A stretch of DNA of 64,000 nucleotides. Source: Dermatophagoides farinae (taxonomy: Eukaryota; Arthropoda; Arachnida; Sarcoptiformes; Pyroglyphidae). Positions 21,131-33,971 of the stretch are shown in pieces (the stretch's first letter is position 1; the number at the start of each line of letters is the position of its first letter). The stretch spans positions 3,281,001-3,345,000 of the forward strand of contig NC_134682.1 of assembly GCF_024713945.1 (NCBI RefSeq). The letters are read 5' to 3'. Made by a program: the position numbers and the translations under genes. The notes under the pieces were generated by a model. The model saw nothing but the letters and a program-made list of their open reading frames with translations. It was not told the DNA's origin and ran no database searches.

Positions 21131-24079
21131 TCAAAATTCCCAGAGTGTAGCTTTTTCAGGTGGACAATTAACAAACACAATACCGCCATTTGCCGTTAGA
21201 TTTAGATAAGCATTTGAATCATAAGCACGAATTGCAATATATGTACCAGTACGTAGTTCAATATGAAATTGTTGTGCACAAGCCATTGATGGTGCATCAG
21301 CCGCCAATGTTTGTCCATCGACAACATTCAAATATTTTCCACTGGTAGCTAATTTCAAATAACAACAATTAAAACTTGAATCAATAGCATCGACATCATC
21401 ACGTGAAATTGTTGGATTATCGGCATTAGCATATTCAATGACAAACATATCCGGCATCGTTTTGTTTGATTCTAATTTATAGGATCCTATTTAAAAAATA
21501 AACAGTCAAACAACTTGTTAGATCATATTAAACTAATTCGATGATACTGACCTTGTCCTTTGGTACCGACAAATCCACTAGAATTCGATGCACGAAGACA
21601 AACATTAGTTCGATTCATGAATTTAATATGGAATTTAATTGATTCACCACCGCCAGTATATAATTGACCAGATTTTCGTGCACATAATGGTTTTAATTGA
21701 TCATTATCGTCATCGATTAATGATAATGAACATGTTCCTTCATCTTGATTCCAAGATAAACGAAAACGACCTTTTACCGACATGTTTGGCTGTGATACAT
21801 GAACAGCCGATGCAACACCAGGTGACCAATATTTTCCATCTTTAGTACTCAAATACCAACAATCATATTTATCATTATATTCAATTTGAAATGTTTCATG
21901 TTGGGTTACTTCACTTTGATTGGCAGATAAATCGACACCTGTTGATTGGAAAAGAAAAGAATTCATTTGTAATAAATAATGATAATAAAACAACATTAAA
22001 AATAAGTATCATTATCATAGTAATTTGGTGCTACCACCATCATTGTAATTTTAATCAAAATTGATCGATTCATCTTTCATTTTTTTTTTTTTTTGCCAAA
22101 GATCAATGTGTCCAATGACCAATCTATCATTGAAACAATGAAAACCAATAATGCTGATAACTGTCATGTTGCCAGCATAGTAGCAAACACATTTATGCCG
22201 CTTTGTGTGTGTCTCTATAATTTCTTATTTGAAGCATCTAATCGGAATAAATTGTCCATTGTTTTTTCGATTCGTGCTTCCCGCTTGATTACTCAAGCTC
22301 AAAATTTTTTTTCTTATTCTTTTATACAAATGTCAATCACATTTAGAAAAAAATATCATTCAGATCAATGTTTCTGTCATTATTATTATTTGTACGATAA
22401 AAAAAAAGAATAATAGCTTTAAAAAAAAAATTGAAATTCAAGAAAATTTTTTTCAGCATTAGGGTCATTGATCATGATCAAATAAAAAAAACGAGCCGAA
22501 ACAACAACAACAACAACAACGACGACGACGACAACAAAAATTAAAATAAAGAACCGAGCAAAAATGATCGTCAAAAACAAAAAATGACTATAAAATTACG
22601 ATGATGGGAATCAATCGAGATTGATTGTGGTTGTTTTTAGGAGAAAAAAAACCATTTTGATTTTTTATTTGTTTGTTTTCTGTGAAATCTAAACAAATAA
22701 ATGATGATGATTGTAAGATGAATTATAAATTGTGGAATGAAATGGAATGAAATACACTTAATAAACAATTGATATATTACCTTGTTTGATACTGATCCAT
22801 TTGTTGTTGAATGTTGCTCGAAAAGCTACTTGTAATGGTGCCGGTTCGAATACAAATAATTCATCTTTGCCTACGGCTGTTGAACGTGTACGTAATACAG
22901 CCTGTCGTCCAGTGGCAGCTAAATAACGGCCCGATTTATCTCGAAAAGCAACAAATCCTCCATGATATTCGATAGTAAATAGGCAATCTTTTGGTGGCAT
23001 TACAATTGATGATGATCCATTTGTTAATCCATTGCCGTTGGCAAAACCATTCAACTTGTTGTTATTATTATTATTATTGGTGATCGATGACTTTTCATTT
23101 GAAGCATCTACACAGATACCATCGGAAGAAATATATTTTATCGAACCAATACATGTTGATGCTGGAATCAATACATAGTTTCCATTTTCAAAATATTTAA
23201 ATTGAAACAAAGTTTCTGGTCCCCAAACATTGGTCGAATCAATTTGTATTTGTTTTTGATTGCCTTTTTAAAAAAAAAAGATTTCAATGAAATGATAAGG
23301 AAAATTTTTTTTTGAATGTTTTTTAAAATAAAAAAAGGGCGAATATCAGGTTTTCACCAAGACTTACCAGATGAGATGATTTGTGCATAACGTTTACGGC
23401 CAACAGATTTAAAGCCAAACATTGTAGCACCACGAGCAGGTACCAGATGAACATGCCAAAGTTCTGCTTTTGATTGTGGCATTTTAGCATTACAGATTAT
23501 TGAACCGCTATCATTTGAAACACCAAGAAAATAGCCTCGAGATATATTACGGAATGCCCAAGATATTTGATCTGATTATCAATGATAAATTAAGAAAATA
23601 CATAGCAGAAAAAAAAGATTGTTTGAAATTAATTAAAATAATCGAGAAAATGGTATTATCAAAATCAACCAACCTTCATCATGACCTTCTTGTGTCATAG
23701 CACATATAGTAATAGTGAAACGACATCCATCATGAAGTATTTGACTGTCACAGGTAACATTACCATAACTATCAACAGCCAGATAACAGTTTAAATGTGA
23801 TTTGATGGCCACATTTTCTAATTCATCCATTTCTTCAATACTGCTCTGTGGGCTCATACCGGGTGACCGAACATTGATTGATCCACCATGATTACCATTA
23901 CCATTCGATGAAGTTGATGATGATGACAAACCAGTTGATGTGCCGAATGGAAATGGTTCGATTGTCCATAATTGTTTCTTTTTTAATGCTACACCATTGG
24001 CGTTGATTTTATGTCCAAATGTTTCGGCAGTCAAATATTTATATTGTCCATTGACAAGACCAACTGTTCCTGACCACAT
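21131..24079 (-). CDS. sn: Fascin (singed), actin-bundling protein
   Basis: Five exons (24079-23674, 23571-23368, 23263-22781, 21938-21552, 21486-21131) all join in phase 1, giving 611 residues. Fascin packs actin filaments into tight bundles in filopodia and bristles using four beta-trefoil domains. Trefoil 1 is clear: TVGLVNGQYKYLTAETFG, INANGVALKKKQLWTIEP, SHLNCYLAVDSYGNVTCDS. Later repeats include AFRNISRGYFLG, AFRDKSGRYLAATGRQAVL, WYLSTKDGKYWSPG and YLKLATSGKYLNVVDGQT. It ends NCPPEKATLWEF. Two low-complexity insertions raise the length above the ~490-512 residues of human and fly fascin: a Ser/Gly/Asn stretch in trefoil 1 (about 48-83) and an Asn run near residue 240. The Ser just before LKKKQ that PKC phosphorylates in human fascin-1 (Ser39) is Ala here (codon GCA). 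The third intron is 842 bases. Confidence 0.95.
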
Positions 24080-27000
24080 TTTTTTTATCGTTTGTCTGAA
24101 TAATATAGAGAATGAAAAAAAATATGTTAATAGAAATATTTTGCTTGGTTACATTACATCACATCATATCATCACCATATATGATGATGATGATGGCGAT
24201 TATCATAATCATCATTATTTTTTTCTAATCGAAAGCTTTCAAGAAAAAAATAATTGAAAAAAAGGAAGAAAGAAAGAAAGAGTTGGCACAATACTATTTT
24301 ATCGTCCTGATAATATAACAACAGCAGAAAAAAAAATCAACGAAAAAGGCAAAACAAATTTTTTTTTCTCTTTGTTCACAATTGGAAATAAAAGGAAGTG
24401 AAATGAAATCGTGAAATTCATATATTCAACTTCATATTCGCTTGAAAAAAAACAGGTTGGAAAGATTCGATAATGTTTTTTTTTTTAGTTCCCTTTAGAA
24501 ATCGTAATTTTATAGCGTATATATATAAATAACGATTTTTTTCCACCTGATGATAGCAATGAAAATCGATTTCAAAGATATAAATTTGGTGATAACAATA
24601 ATAAAACAAGTTTTCTTTGCTGATTTATAAAAATGGTAAAATCGTAATTAAATATATAGTGTTTTTTTTTGCAAGATGAAAAAAATTTTCAAGAAAAAAA
24701 ATCTGCTTTGTAAATATCAAAACACAAAACAATGTTTTTTTTTGGAAAACAATCGATATTTCGAATGGGCAGCAATCATTTTTTGACAACTACAGCAACA
24801 ACGACAACAACAACAACAACAAAAGAAAGAAACGATTGACATGGATGAGCATGGTAAACAATTTAAAAATTTTTATATTTTCAAACAAATATAAAAGTTT
24901 AAGAAAATTTGAAACAAAAGAAAAAAAGGTTTTTTTAAGTGGTAAATTATAGCCCATCAAAACGAATGATATCGTCCATTATGAATGGCATTTTTTTTTT
25001 TTTTTGAATAACAATTCGAATTATGGCAAATATACTATTTTCATCATTATTCAACCAAGTGTATTATTATCATATTATGTCAATTTTGTTTTTTGGTCAT
25101 TTTCATTTGGTCAAAAAATAAAAAAAAATACAATGACCACAAAAAGGAAATGTTTTGGTTTTTATTATTCGTATGTGTCAAATATAAATTAGACAATGGC
25201 TTGCTATTATACGATAATCAAAAAAAAAGAAGATTAAATTAACCGAATCATCATCATCGTGGACATGGCATTTTTACCCGTGAATAAATGAACACAAAAA
25301 GAGAGAAATCATCATCATAATTATCAATTGGCTAAAACACAGAAAAAAAATGAACCGTTTTCGGTTTTTTTTCTTCTTTGTCTTCAACAGGTGTTTGGTC
25401 ACGATTATCTCCAATCATTATGATGATGATGATCAACCATGTTCATCATCATCATCGGGCGAGAATTGTTCATGATTGATATAAGAGATTTCAATGGTCC
25501 ACCAACATCACAATAAATGATGATGATAATACAAGAACGAAAATGAATAAATAAAAAAAACAAAGCCCAAAAATATATATAGGTCAACATTATACTAATC
25601 AAAATGGTAATAATCATTACCTAAATCGGTAATAATAATAATAACAACAACAACAACAACAATCACTTCGCACTTTAATCATCTTTCTACTATGGGGGGG
25701 AAAAAACTACAGCTTATCGATACTGATTGATTGAATGCCGATTATTTATAAATAATGATAATTGAGATTTTATGGAAGGATTCATGTCTGCAGATGTAAC
25801 AACAACACATAGAACATTTTGGACAGAAGATAATATCATTCGATTTTTTTTGACCGAAGATTCTATCGGATATTAATAACAATTTCAACATGCTAAATAT
25901 ATTGTTGCCTAATCATCATCATCATCATTATAATGATATACAGAAGCGTCATGAATCGAAATCCAATGAATGGAATATATTATGATTTGATCTACTCGAA
26001 TCGATAAAATTGGTATAAATCCATAAATAGCCAATAGCATAATTGTTTGCGTGCGTATAATCATATGTGTGTGTGTGTGTGGCATACGAATTTCATTTCA
26101 TTTCCAATTTGTGATAATTTATAAAATTTTTGTTGTTGTTGTTGTTATTTGTAAACTTAACCAATTAAATGCTTCGGTCAGCTATTCATCATTATTATTA
26201 TTATTATTATACGTGATCATTCATTTGAAACAAAATAAAGTGTCCAAAAGAAGAAGAAAAAGAAAAAAAAATGACAGGAAGTACATTATAGAGAAAAAAT
26301 AATGCTGTTTTGTCTACGCTATTGATAAAGAAATAGTGAAAAGAGATTGTTGTGTAATAAATGAACAAAGAGGCAAAATAAAAAAAAAATTCATTCTGGT
26401 CATGCATATGAAAAAAAGGGTCTGTGTTGAAAACAGGAAATTTAAATTATTCAATATGAACGAATGATAAAGAAAAAAAATTTTTTTTTCCATATTTCCG
26501 ATTGTCAAAAATGATTGTGATGGCTAATGATAATGATATCGATATCGAATAACGTTTTTTTTTCTATCGATTCAATATATATGAAATAATAACTATGTTC
26601 TATGGTTACATTAATTTTTTTCGATTTTATTGTCGATAAACAGGATATATTGACCGAATAATAACGACAAAAAAATTTTTTTTTTCATATATTTGACAAT
26701 GTTGTTGTTTTTGTTGTTGTTATTTTGTTTTAATCAGATCTTTAATTGGCCAGTTTTTTGTTCGATGGTCAATTTACTTGACCATAGTTTTTTTTTGATC
26801 TGAAAACTAAGATGAATGGATGGTTGACTGACGAGGAATTTATCAGTGTCGTGGATGTGAGTGAGAATGTATTTTGTCATCATTCTATTCATTTTGAATT
26901 GGCCAAATGATAAAATTTTCCCATAACTATGGAAGACACAAAAAAAACAATGGGAATATATATTGTGAATGAATGAATATCAAGTGCAAAAAAAAAAGAA

Positions 27001-30000
27001 AATCATAATAATCATCATCATCATCATTTTTTTTCCACTGGTCACACGCCATGGATTTTCGTTTTATACATTTTTTTTTATTATTTCTGGCTAATTTCAT
27101 GTCTCAGACAACTTGTGAATGATGATGATGATGATGACTAAATCAGATAAATCATTATTTTGGCAATAAGAAAATGAAAAATAATCTCATTTTGGGGCGT
27201 CATCCATGACAAATGTATATTATCAAAAAAAAATGACAATTATTATTATGAAAAAAATATCACGAAACACCATATGCATATGGTTGGTACCAAATAGCAT
27301 TGAATGAATTTGAATGATTTTGATTATGTTATTTTATTGCTTTCATTCTTTTGAATTTGATTCAAATCTTTTGGATGATGGCACAGATTGATCAATCAAA
27401 AAAAAAAACGAAGAAATACACACACACACACAGTTCAAGAATGATCAACGCCTGTGGCATATTATTATTATAATTATCAAGCATGCACATATAATAAAGA
27501 GATATAAAGATTAGCCTATGGTACACAAGGATGACAATGTCAAAATGTCATTATCATCATAATAATGATGATGATGAGAATCAGATGAATAGAATCAAAA
27601 AAAAATCCATTTCAGTTTTATTCATCTTATGAATACAAAATATTTCACCAATTGATAATTGTGACAACAACAACAACAACAGCGAATTGTCATCAATATT
27701 TAGTGACATTGTGTCATCTTCATTTTCATTCAAAAATTAAAATCATCTGTCTGCTCATTGTATCAAATGGAATAAGATTATTTTGTAGAAAAAAAAATTA
27801 AACAAAAAACTTATGAATGATAATGATGATGGTTGTCATAATTTGAGCCAAAAAATTATTTTTTCTTTTCGTAATGAATTTTCATTCAAATTACACTTGC
27901 ACACGCGTACAGAATAAACAAACAAAAAAGCTTTGTTGATCTGTTGATATAATAATTTTTCATTCATTCAAAAAATAAAAAACCATATATGGTCAGTAGG
28001 CTACTACTACTATGCCCTACTGAATATATATCTAGTTTAATTTATTACAAATTTTTGTTGTTGTTGTTGTTGCTCATACAGAATTGCAATCATCATTGTC
28101 ATCATGTGCTATTGCATCGAGTATAAATTAATTCATTCCAAGATGATGATGATGATGAACATCGTTGTTAGTGTTCGTGACTCATCATTCATTCAATGCA
28201 ATTCGTTTATTGCCTGGATCTCTCTTTTTTCACTTTATCGTCTGAATTTGTAATATCTGTATATCACAGAAAAAAAATAGAATTCGATGGTATCGTCCAA
28301 TTAATCAATCGTTTTATACAGGACCATATTGGAGAATTGGATATTCCAGAATAAACAATTTTTTGGAACATAAAAATGCAGCTGTGGCTCAAAAAGGCTA
28401 AAACTATAACATCCATTCTATATATCCTATATATGGTCCTTTTAACTATAGTTAATAAAAGAAAAAAAAATTGGGCGCGATAAAATCATTTTGAGTCTGT
28501 GCAAAATAGTTTATTGAAGAAAATAGCCATAGAATATATATACTGCAGCAGAAGCAGCAAGATGTCTGGATCGATATCATCAAATCATCCAGATGTACAA
28601 CATAAAACACAAGAATATACTGAGCATACGGGAACAACAACAACAACAATAAAAGTTGATTGCACTCTATGATGTTATATTGTGTACACTGATGGCTGAT
28701 TTATATTAAAAAAAGGAAATTTTAAAATTATACCGCATTGAAGAAACAAGATTTTCATAAGAAATGTTGACATATATGAAATATGCATGTCAATCTAAAC
28801 AATTTGATTCGGTATTACGGCTATTCACATATACTGAAAACATTATTTTGGTCAAACTTTATGATGATGATGATGATGATGTCTTTCAAGGTTTCTAGTC
28901 TTTGATATTATAATATATGACAAAATAAAAACAAATTGTCACACACACACACACAGACACGAATTTAAAAATGTCTGCATTTGATCAACAATCAACAAAA
29001 TAAAATAATATAATATAATGACATGACAACCATGTGCATATCTGGGGTCAACATTTATATTGGCCACAATAGCACAATATAACATAATAATCATCGAGGT
29101 CATCATCTGCATGCGAGTGTGTGTGTGTGTATGTATCAAGAATAAATATGATACTTTTTTTTCTATGGAAAACAAATGTCAAACAATTGATATAAATATA
29201 AATATAAATAATAATTATGATCCTATGTCATAGGACCCGTGACATTGATATAAATTAGATTGGAGTACTGACCTTTTTTTAATATTCGAGAGATGTAATT
29301 TTAAATTTTTTTTTTTTAGAAATTCAAAAAAGAATCTAGTCGTTACCAGAAAAAAAACCAAATGATTTACGGAGTTTCAAACACCAACAACAACAAACAA
29401 CAACAACAACAAAATTGTCACCAAATACAATGACGACGACAAGCAATTAAAACAAAAAAATTTTTTGTCAACAAATGTGTGTGATTATAAAAAAGATTTA
29501 TATAATTTGAGTTCAGTTTGTTTGATTGGTTGAAAATTGTGTTTAGAATTCGTTGCCGGACGTGGTGGTGGTCGTCGTCGTTGTCGTCATCGTCATCGTC
29601 ATCGACAAACAAACAAACAAACAAACAAACAGACAGATAGTAGAAGCAGCACAATAATCAACTATTCAGCATTTGTTTTTGTTTAAAAATGATTTGAATG
29701 ATCAACAATCAATGTGTTTTTATATATTATAATATGTACAACACATGACGAATTGCAGATTGTCACCATCGAATAGAAAAAAATAAATAAAAATGAAGAA
29801 GAAATCTGTCCAATTGTATCATTCGTTTGTTGGTTATTATTGTTACAATATATTCAAACAAAACAAAACAAAAAAAAATGATCATCCAATTCTCATTGGT
29901 CTGTTTATTTTATTTTTGTCTGTATTGCTGTGTATTCGTCAAAAAAAATTTTTTTTTTTTTTGCGTAAAACTAAATGGCCAAACACATATATAATGGATA

Positions 30001-31543
30001 TATATTATTTTTTTTCATCGAAGAGAAGAAAAAAAAGAGCTTTGCATTTGCATTGTTTGTGTGTGGGTGTATCTTTATGTTGAAATCGAAATTTCACATA
30101 TCACACACACACAAACAAAAAAAGAGATTTTTTTTTCTCTACAATGATGTTGATGTTGATGTTGACGAACATGGTGATCATCCAATTCGGTATTCGAATT
30201 ATGTCGTTTTTCAGTCAGTTTTTTTTTTGAGTTTTTGGAACAAAACAAAGAGCAACCAAAATAATAATGGAAACGAAGAAATTTTTTTTTTTGGTCTCTT
30301 TTTTTGACCTGATGATGGATTTGGTTGGTTGGTTGGTTTGTTAGTGTCCAGAAAAAAAAGATGATGGATCTAAATACACAGACACAGACTTGGACAACAA
30401 CAACAACAAAAATGAAACCAAATCAACAAACCACCGTTCTCACTGCTGTTTTCATCATCATCATCACCATTATATAAATATGAACTTCTGCTCTTCACAA
30501 CAACACAAAAAAAATTGAATGAATGAATTTCGATGATTACTAGATTCAAGCAAGTTAAAGAACAATTTTCATTTTATATATAAGGTATATTTCCACAAAA
30601 TACACACCATATGACCATGGTTTGTTGTCTCTTGTTTGTATACTTGAAATTTTTGCTTACTTCAATTCAATTTTTTCATTCAAGTTGTCATACACACACA
30701 CACACACAATGATTTTGATCATTATGATGATGATGATAGAGATATGTGATGTGTGTGTGTGTGTATCGTATCGTATGGTAACATTAATGTAGAATGACAG
30801 ATCGTGAATCCCAGCAAAAAAAAAAAACAAAAACTAAAAAAAAATATAATGAAAAAAATAGAAAAAGAAAGAGAAAAACAAAAATGGTAGTGGTATAGAT
30901 ACACAGGATGACCGGGACCAGTAATATCCGACCAAAGTCGACGACCCTACCATGTTTCTGTGTGTGATGTTTGTTTGTGTGTGTGTGTGCATGTATGCTG
31001 TTATATCTGACCCTCCTCCAACCAACCAACCAACCAAAAAAAAAATTACCGAAAAAAGATTCACCCATGACCGATAGCCAAATGTGCCAGATATATAGAT
31101 AGAATTGGCAAACACACACGATATATATCATTTGGAATCATTATGTGATCTTATGAATGAACATGATATCCACTACTAAATCATTGCCATAAGCATTCGA
31201 ATAATTTTTCATTTTCTAATCCCCGATATACAATAATCATCACCAGAACAAACAAAAAAAAATTTTTTTGACAGCTGTCTTTTGACATTTGGACATTGTC
31301 AATGTCATTGTAGATTACTTAATTTTGTCGAAATAAATCATCATCATATTTTTCTTGGATGAAATAAAAAATCGTGATGATTAAATTAAAAAAAAAATTT
31401 AAATTTAAACCCAAATTCATACACAGGCTCCATCTATCCACTTTGATTGAATGGACAGCTGAATGAAAAAAAAGGCAATTTGGCTGAATATATCAAGTGG
31501 TGATGTTTTTTATTTACATCATTTTTCCTGGCCACTTAATCGG

Positions 31544-31554
31544 GGCGCCATCTA
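31544..31554 (-). promoter_or_regulatory. TAGATGGCGCC motif (CTCF-like core)
   Basis: GGCGCCATCTA on plus reads TAGATGGCGCC on minus. AGATGGCGC resembles the core of the arthropod CTCF site. It is one of few GC-dense patches in this gap and lies 3' of the secreted-protein gene. Confidence 0.3.
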
Positions 31555-31702
31555 CATTCGTTTTGTGTAAATTTCAAAAAATTGAAATTTTTTCTAAGCG
31601 CGATTTTGAGTGAAAACAAAATTATTTTTCTTTTCGAAATATAAATCACCAATGAACATTTAAGACAGATTCAGAATATTCTAGATTTTTTTTTCAATCT
31701 AA

Positions 31703-31708
31703 TTTATT
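31703..31708 (-). terminator. Possible polyadenylation signal for the secreted-protein gene
   Basis: TTTATT on plus reads AATAAA on minus, about 220 bases past the stop at 31929. Confidence 0.3.
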
Positions 31709-31928
31709 GAGACAATGAAAAAAAATAGCAAATGAACAATACAATAATAATAATTAAAATGATGATGATGAAAAAGAAAAGAAAAAATGATTGAACAAGA
31801 GATAGAAAGCGAGAAGAAAAAAAAATCATGGACATTCTATGCGTGTGTGTGTGCATGGTTGATAATGACATTACTATATTTTGGTCATTTACATGGTATG
31901 ATCCATTATTTCAATAAAATTATCATTT

Positions 31929-33696
31929 TTAGGCTCGTGCTGCCCGAAATCTGACTGGTTGTGCAACGAATGTAACCATCGATGACATTGCTGCATCATT
32001 ATCATATGGCATTGAATTATCGAAATGTGATTTTTGTTGTTGATAATGAGATGCAATTGGTTTTAGATATTGATAATATTGTTGTGATGCCGATGCTTGA
32101 TTAGAATCATTCATCGGATTAAATGATTCATCATAACGTTTTTCTATTGGCGGAAAATATAAAGATTGAGATTGATATGATGATGATGGTAAATATTGTT
32201 GATATGATTCAGAAATTGGTCGTAGTTGTGTTGATGTGGATGATGGCGATGATAATACAGAGGATAGTGGTGCTACAGCAGCTGTAGGTATGATTTCCGA
32301 TGCTGATGTTCGTAGACTGACTTTTGTTGTTGTAGCTTGTTGTCGCAATGAATTTACCATTGTCGCAGGAGCTGGTCGCAATGAAACTTTCGGTGTATCG
32401 AATCGTTCCATATAAGATGGTTCACGGAATTCACCTTTTCGTGATGCATAAGTATTATCTCGACCATTAGTTTGTTGTCGATTAATCATTGGTTGTCCAT
32501 ATTTACTGTTTGGTGTTTGAATCTGATTCGAATGTTGTTTATTGATCGGTGTCAATGAATATGCTGCTTGTGGTTGTTGTGGATTGCGATTAATATTTGA
32601 CGATGATGATGATGATTTTCGATCATCAACGGTAGCAGTTGGTGATTGAGATTTCAATGAAACGGATGAAGCAGCTGCAGCATAACCACCGCCACCATAT
32701 TTACTACTACTGGAACCAAATTTACCTGAGGAACCTTGACGACCACCGCTTCCAATGTTTCCACCACCAGAAATAGTACCTGGTGAAGCACCTTCAACTG
32801 TAAGTGGTTCAACTGGCGGTCTTGGTTCACCTTTCGCAATGACTGTATGTGTTTGTTCAATCACTGGTTGTACTTGTTGAATTAAACGACGATATGGTTG
32901 AATTATTTCACGAATCTCCTGTTATAATAACACAAACAAACAAACAGAAATAAAATAAAAGTTTAATAATAACCACTTTTTGAAATCGATGTTTGTACAA
33001 TGCAAATACTTCAAGTTAGTGTAAACCGGGCTATTTTACACAAATTTCAAAATTTTTCAAATCGTATATCCATTTAATTAATTGATTACCTGTATAACGG
33101 GCTTCACAACTTCATGAATAACGCGTTGAGGCTGGTCTTCCGATGTTGTATGTTCCGGTTCGGCTATTTCAGCTATAAATAATGAAAAAAAAACGAACAG
33201 AAAAAAACCAATCAGTTATTTCAATTACATAATTTAAATTTTTTGTTTTCAATTACCTGGTGTATGTGTTTGTTGAACTAACACACGGCTTGATTGTGAT
33301 TTAAAATGAACGGTAACAGGCATATCTTCCGATGGCACTTCAACCACTTGTGGTTCATGTGGTTCACCCATTAATTGTACTGGTTTTACTTCAACAGTAC
33401 GTGTGGATTCAATGGCAGTTGTTACTGGACCGACATTACCACTGCCGCCACCACCACCACCAACGCCAACACCACCACCACCACCCCCATAACTGCTCAA
33501 TAAACTTTGTGGAATATAATTAGATGATACAAAACAGATGGCCTGCAATAAACATATGGCCAAACAATAATGCCTTAATTGAACCTATAGAACCAATAGA
33601 AAAAAAAACGATGATAATTAGCCACAAAAAAACCAAATAATCTTGTTGAAATATTGATTGAAATAACAAGATGATTTCCAATACCAAAATTTTCAT
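31929..33696 (-). CDS. Secreted Gly/Ser/Gln-rich protein with conserved Pro/Val/Ile core, unrecognised
   Basis: Four exons (33696-33685, 33584-33257, 33172-33090, 32918-31929) join in phase to 470 residues. Exon 1 codes only MKIL, and the signal peptide (about 1-26, CLAICLLQAICFVSS) is split by the first intron as in cuticle genes. Next come a Gly/Val run (about 36-54), then an acidic/Val-rich core (about 60-190) with VEVPSEDMPVTVHFKSQSSR, RVIHEVVKPVIQ, EIREIIQPYRRLIQQVQPV and THTVIAKGEPR. The rest is disordered Ser/Gln/Tyr-rich sequence ending VTFVAQPVRFRAARA. The core of alternating Val/Ile and charged residues with Pro looks conserved and resembles extracellular-matrix or cuticular proteins of arthropods, but I cannot name the family. 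A good TATA box lies upstream at 33964-33971. The exon 1 donor is GTATTG, weaker than the others. Confidence 0.75.
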
Positions 33697-33963
33697 ATTG
33701 TCAATGTTGTTGTTGTTGTTCGATGATGATGATGTTTGTAGTTTGATGGATGAATAAAATGGAAAAAATTACAGACACAGAAACACAACGGGCACTGAGA
33801 CACACATACACATACACACACGATGAGAAGAGGATTTTGATTAATTTCAGTGAAAAAAAAAACAATTAAACCATTCACCAAATAAAATAAAAATAAAAAA
33901 CCATTTGAAGATGAACAAAGTTTCTACGAATACGAATCCTAAATGGATTGAAGATGTTTTCCA

Positions 33964-33971
33964 TTTATATA
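33964..33971 (-). promoter_or_regulatory. TATA box of the secreted-protein gene
   Basis: The minus strand reads GGTATATAAATGG here, a good TATA box. Initiation about 30 bases on would give a 5' UTR of ~240 bases before ATG 33696. Confidence 0.4.

Larger units (their letters stand above)
24080..31928. other. Gene-poor gap, ~7.8 kb
   Basis: I find no supportable gene. It carries the fascin promoter/5' UTR at the left and the 3' UTR of the secreted-protein gene at the right. It contains many GAT/ATC and CAA repeats, CA tracts (for example about 28939-28954, 30692-30707), an ACAA repeat (about 29605-29631), a CCATATGCATATGG palindrome (27270-27283) and a TAGATGGCGCC motif (31544-31554, minus). 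A 45-base ATG-led segment before GTGAGT (about 26813-26857) looks exon-like but is isolated. Confidence 0.5.

Noticed and set aside
27270-27283. 14-base palindrome CCATATGCATATGG
   Set aside because: Short palindromes of this size are expected in AT-rich DNA of this length; nothing around it suggests function.
30722-31131. Overlapping minus-strand ORFs rich in Phe, His and Thr
   Set aside because: They translate CA, AAAC and A/T repeats; three frames are open at once, which argues against coding.
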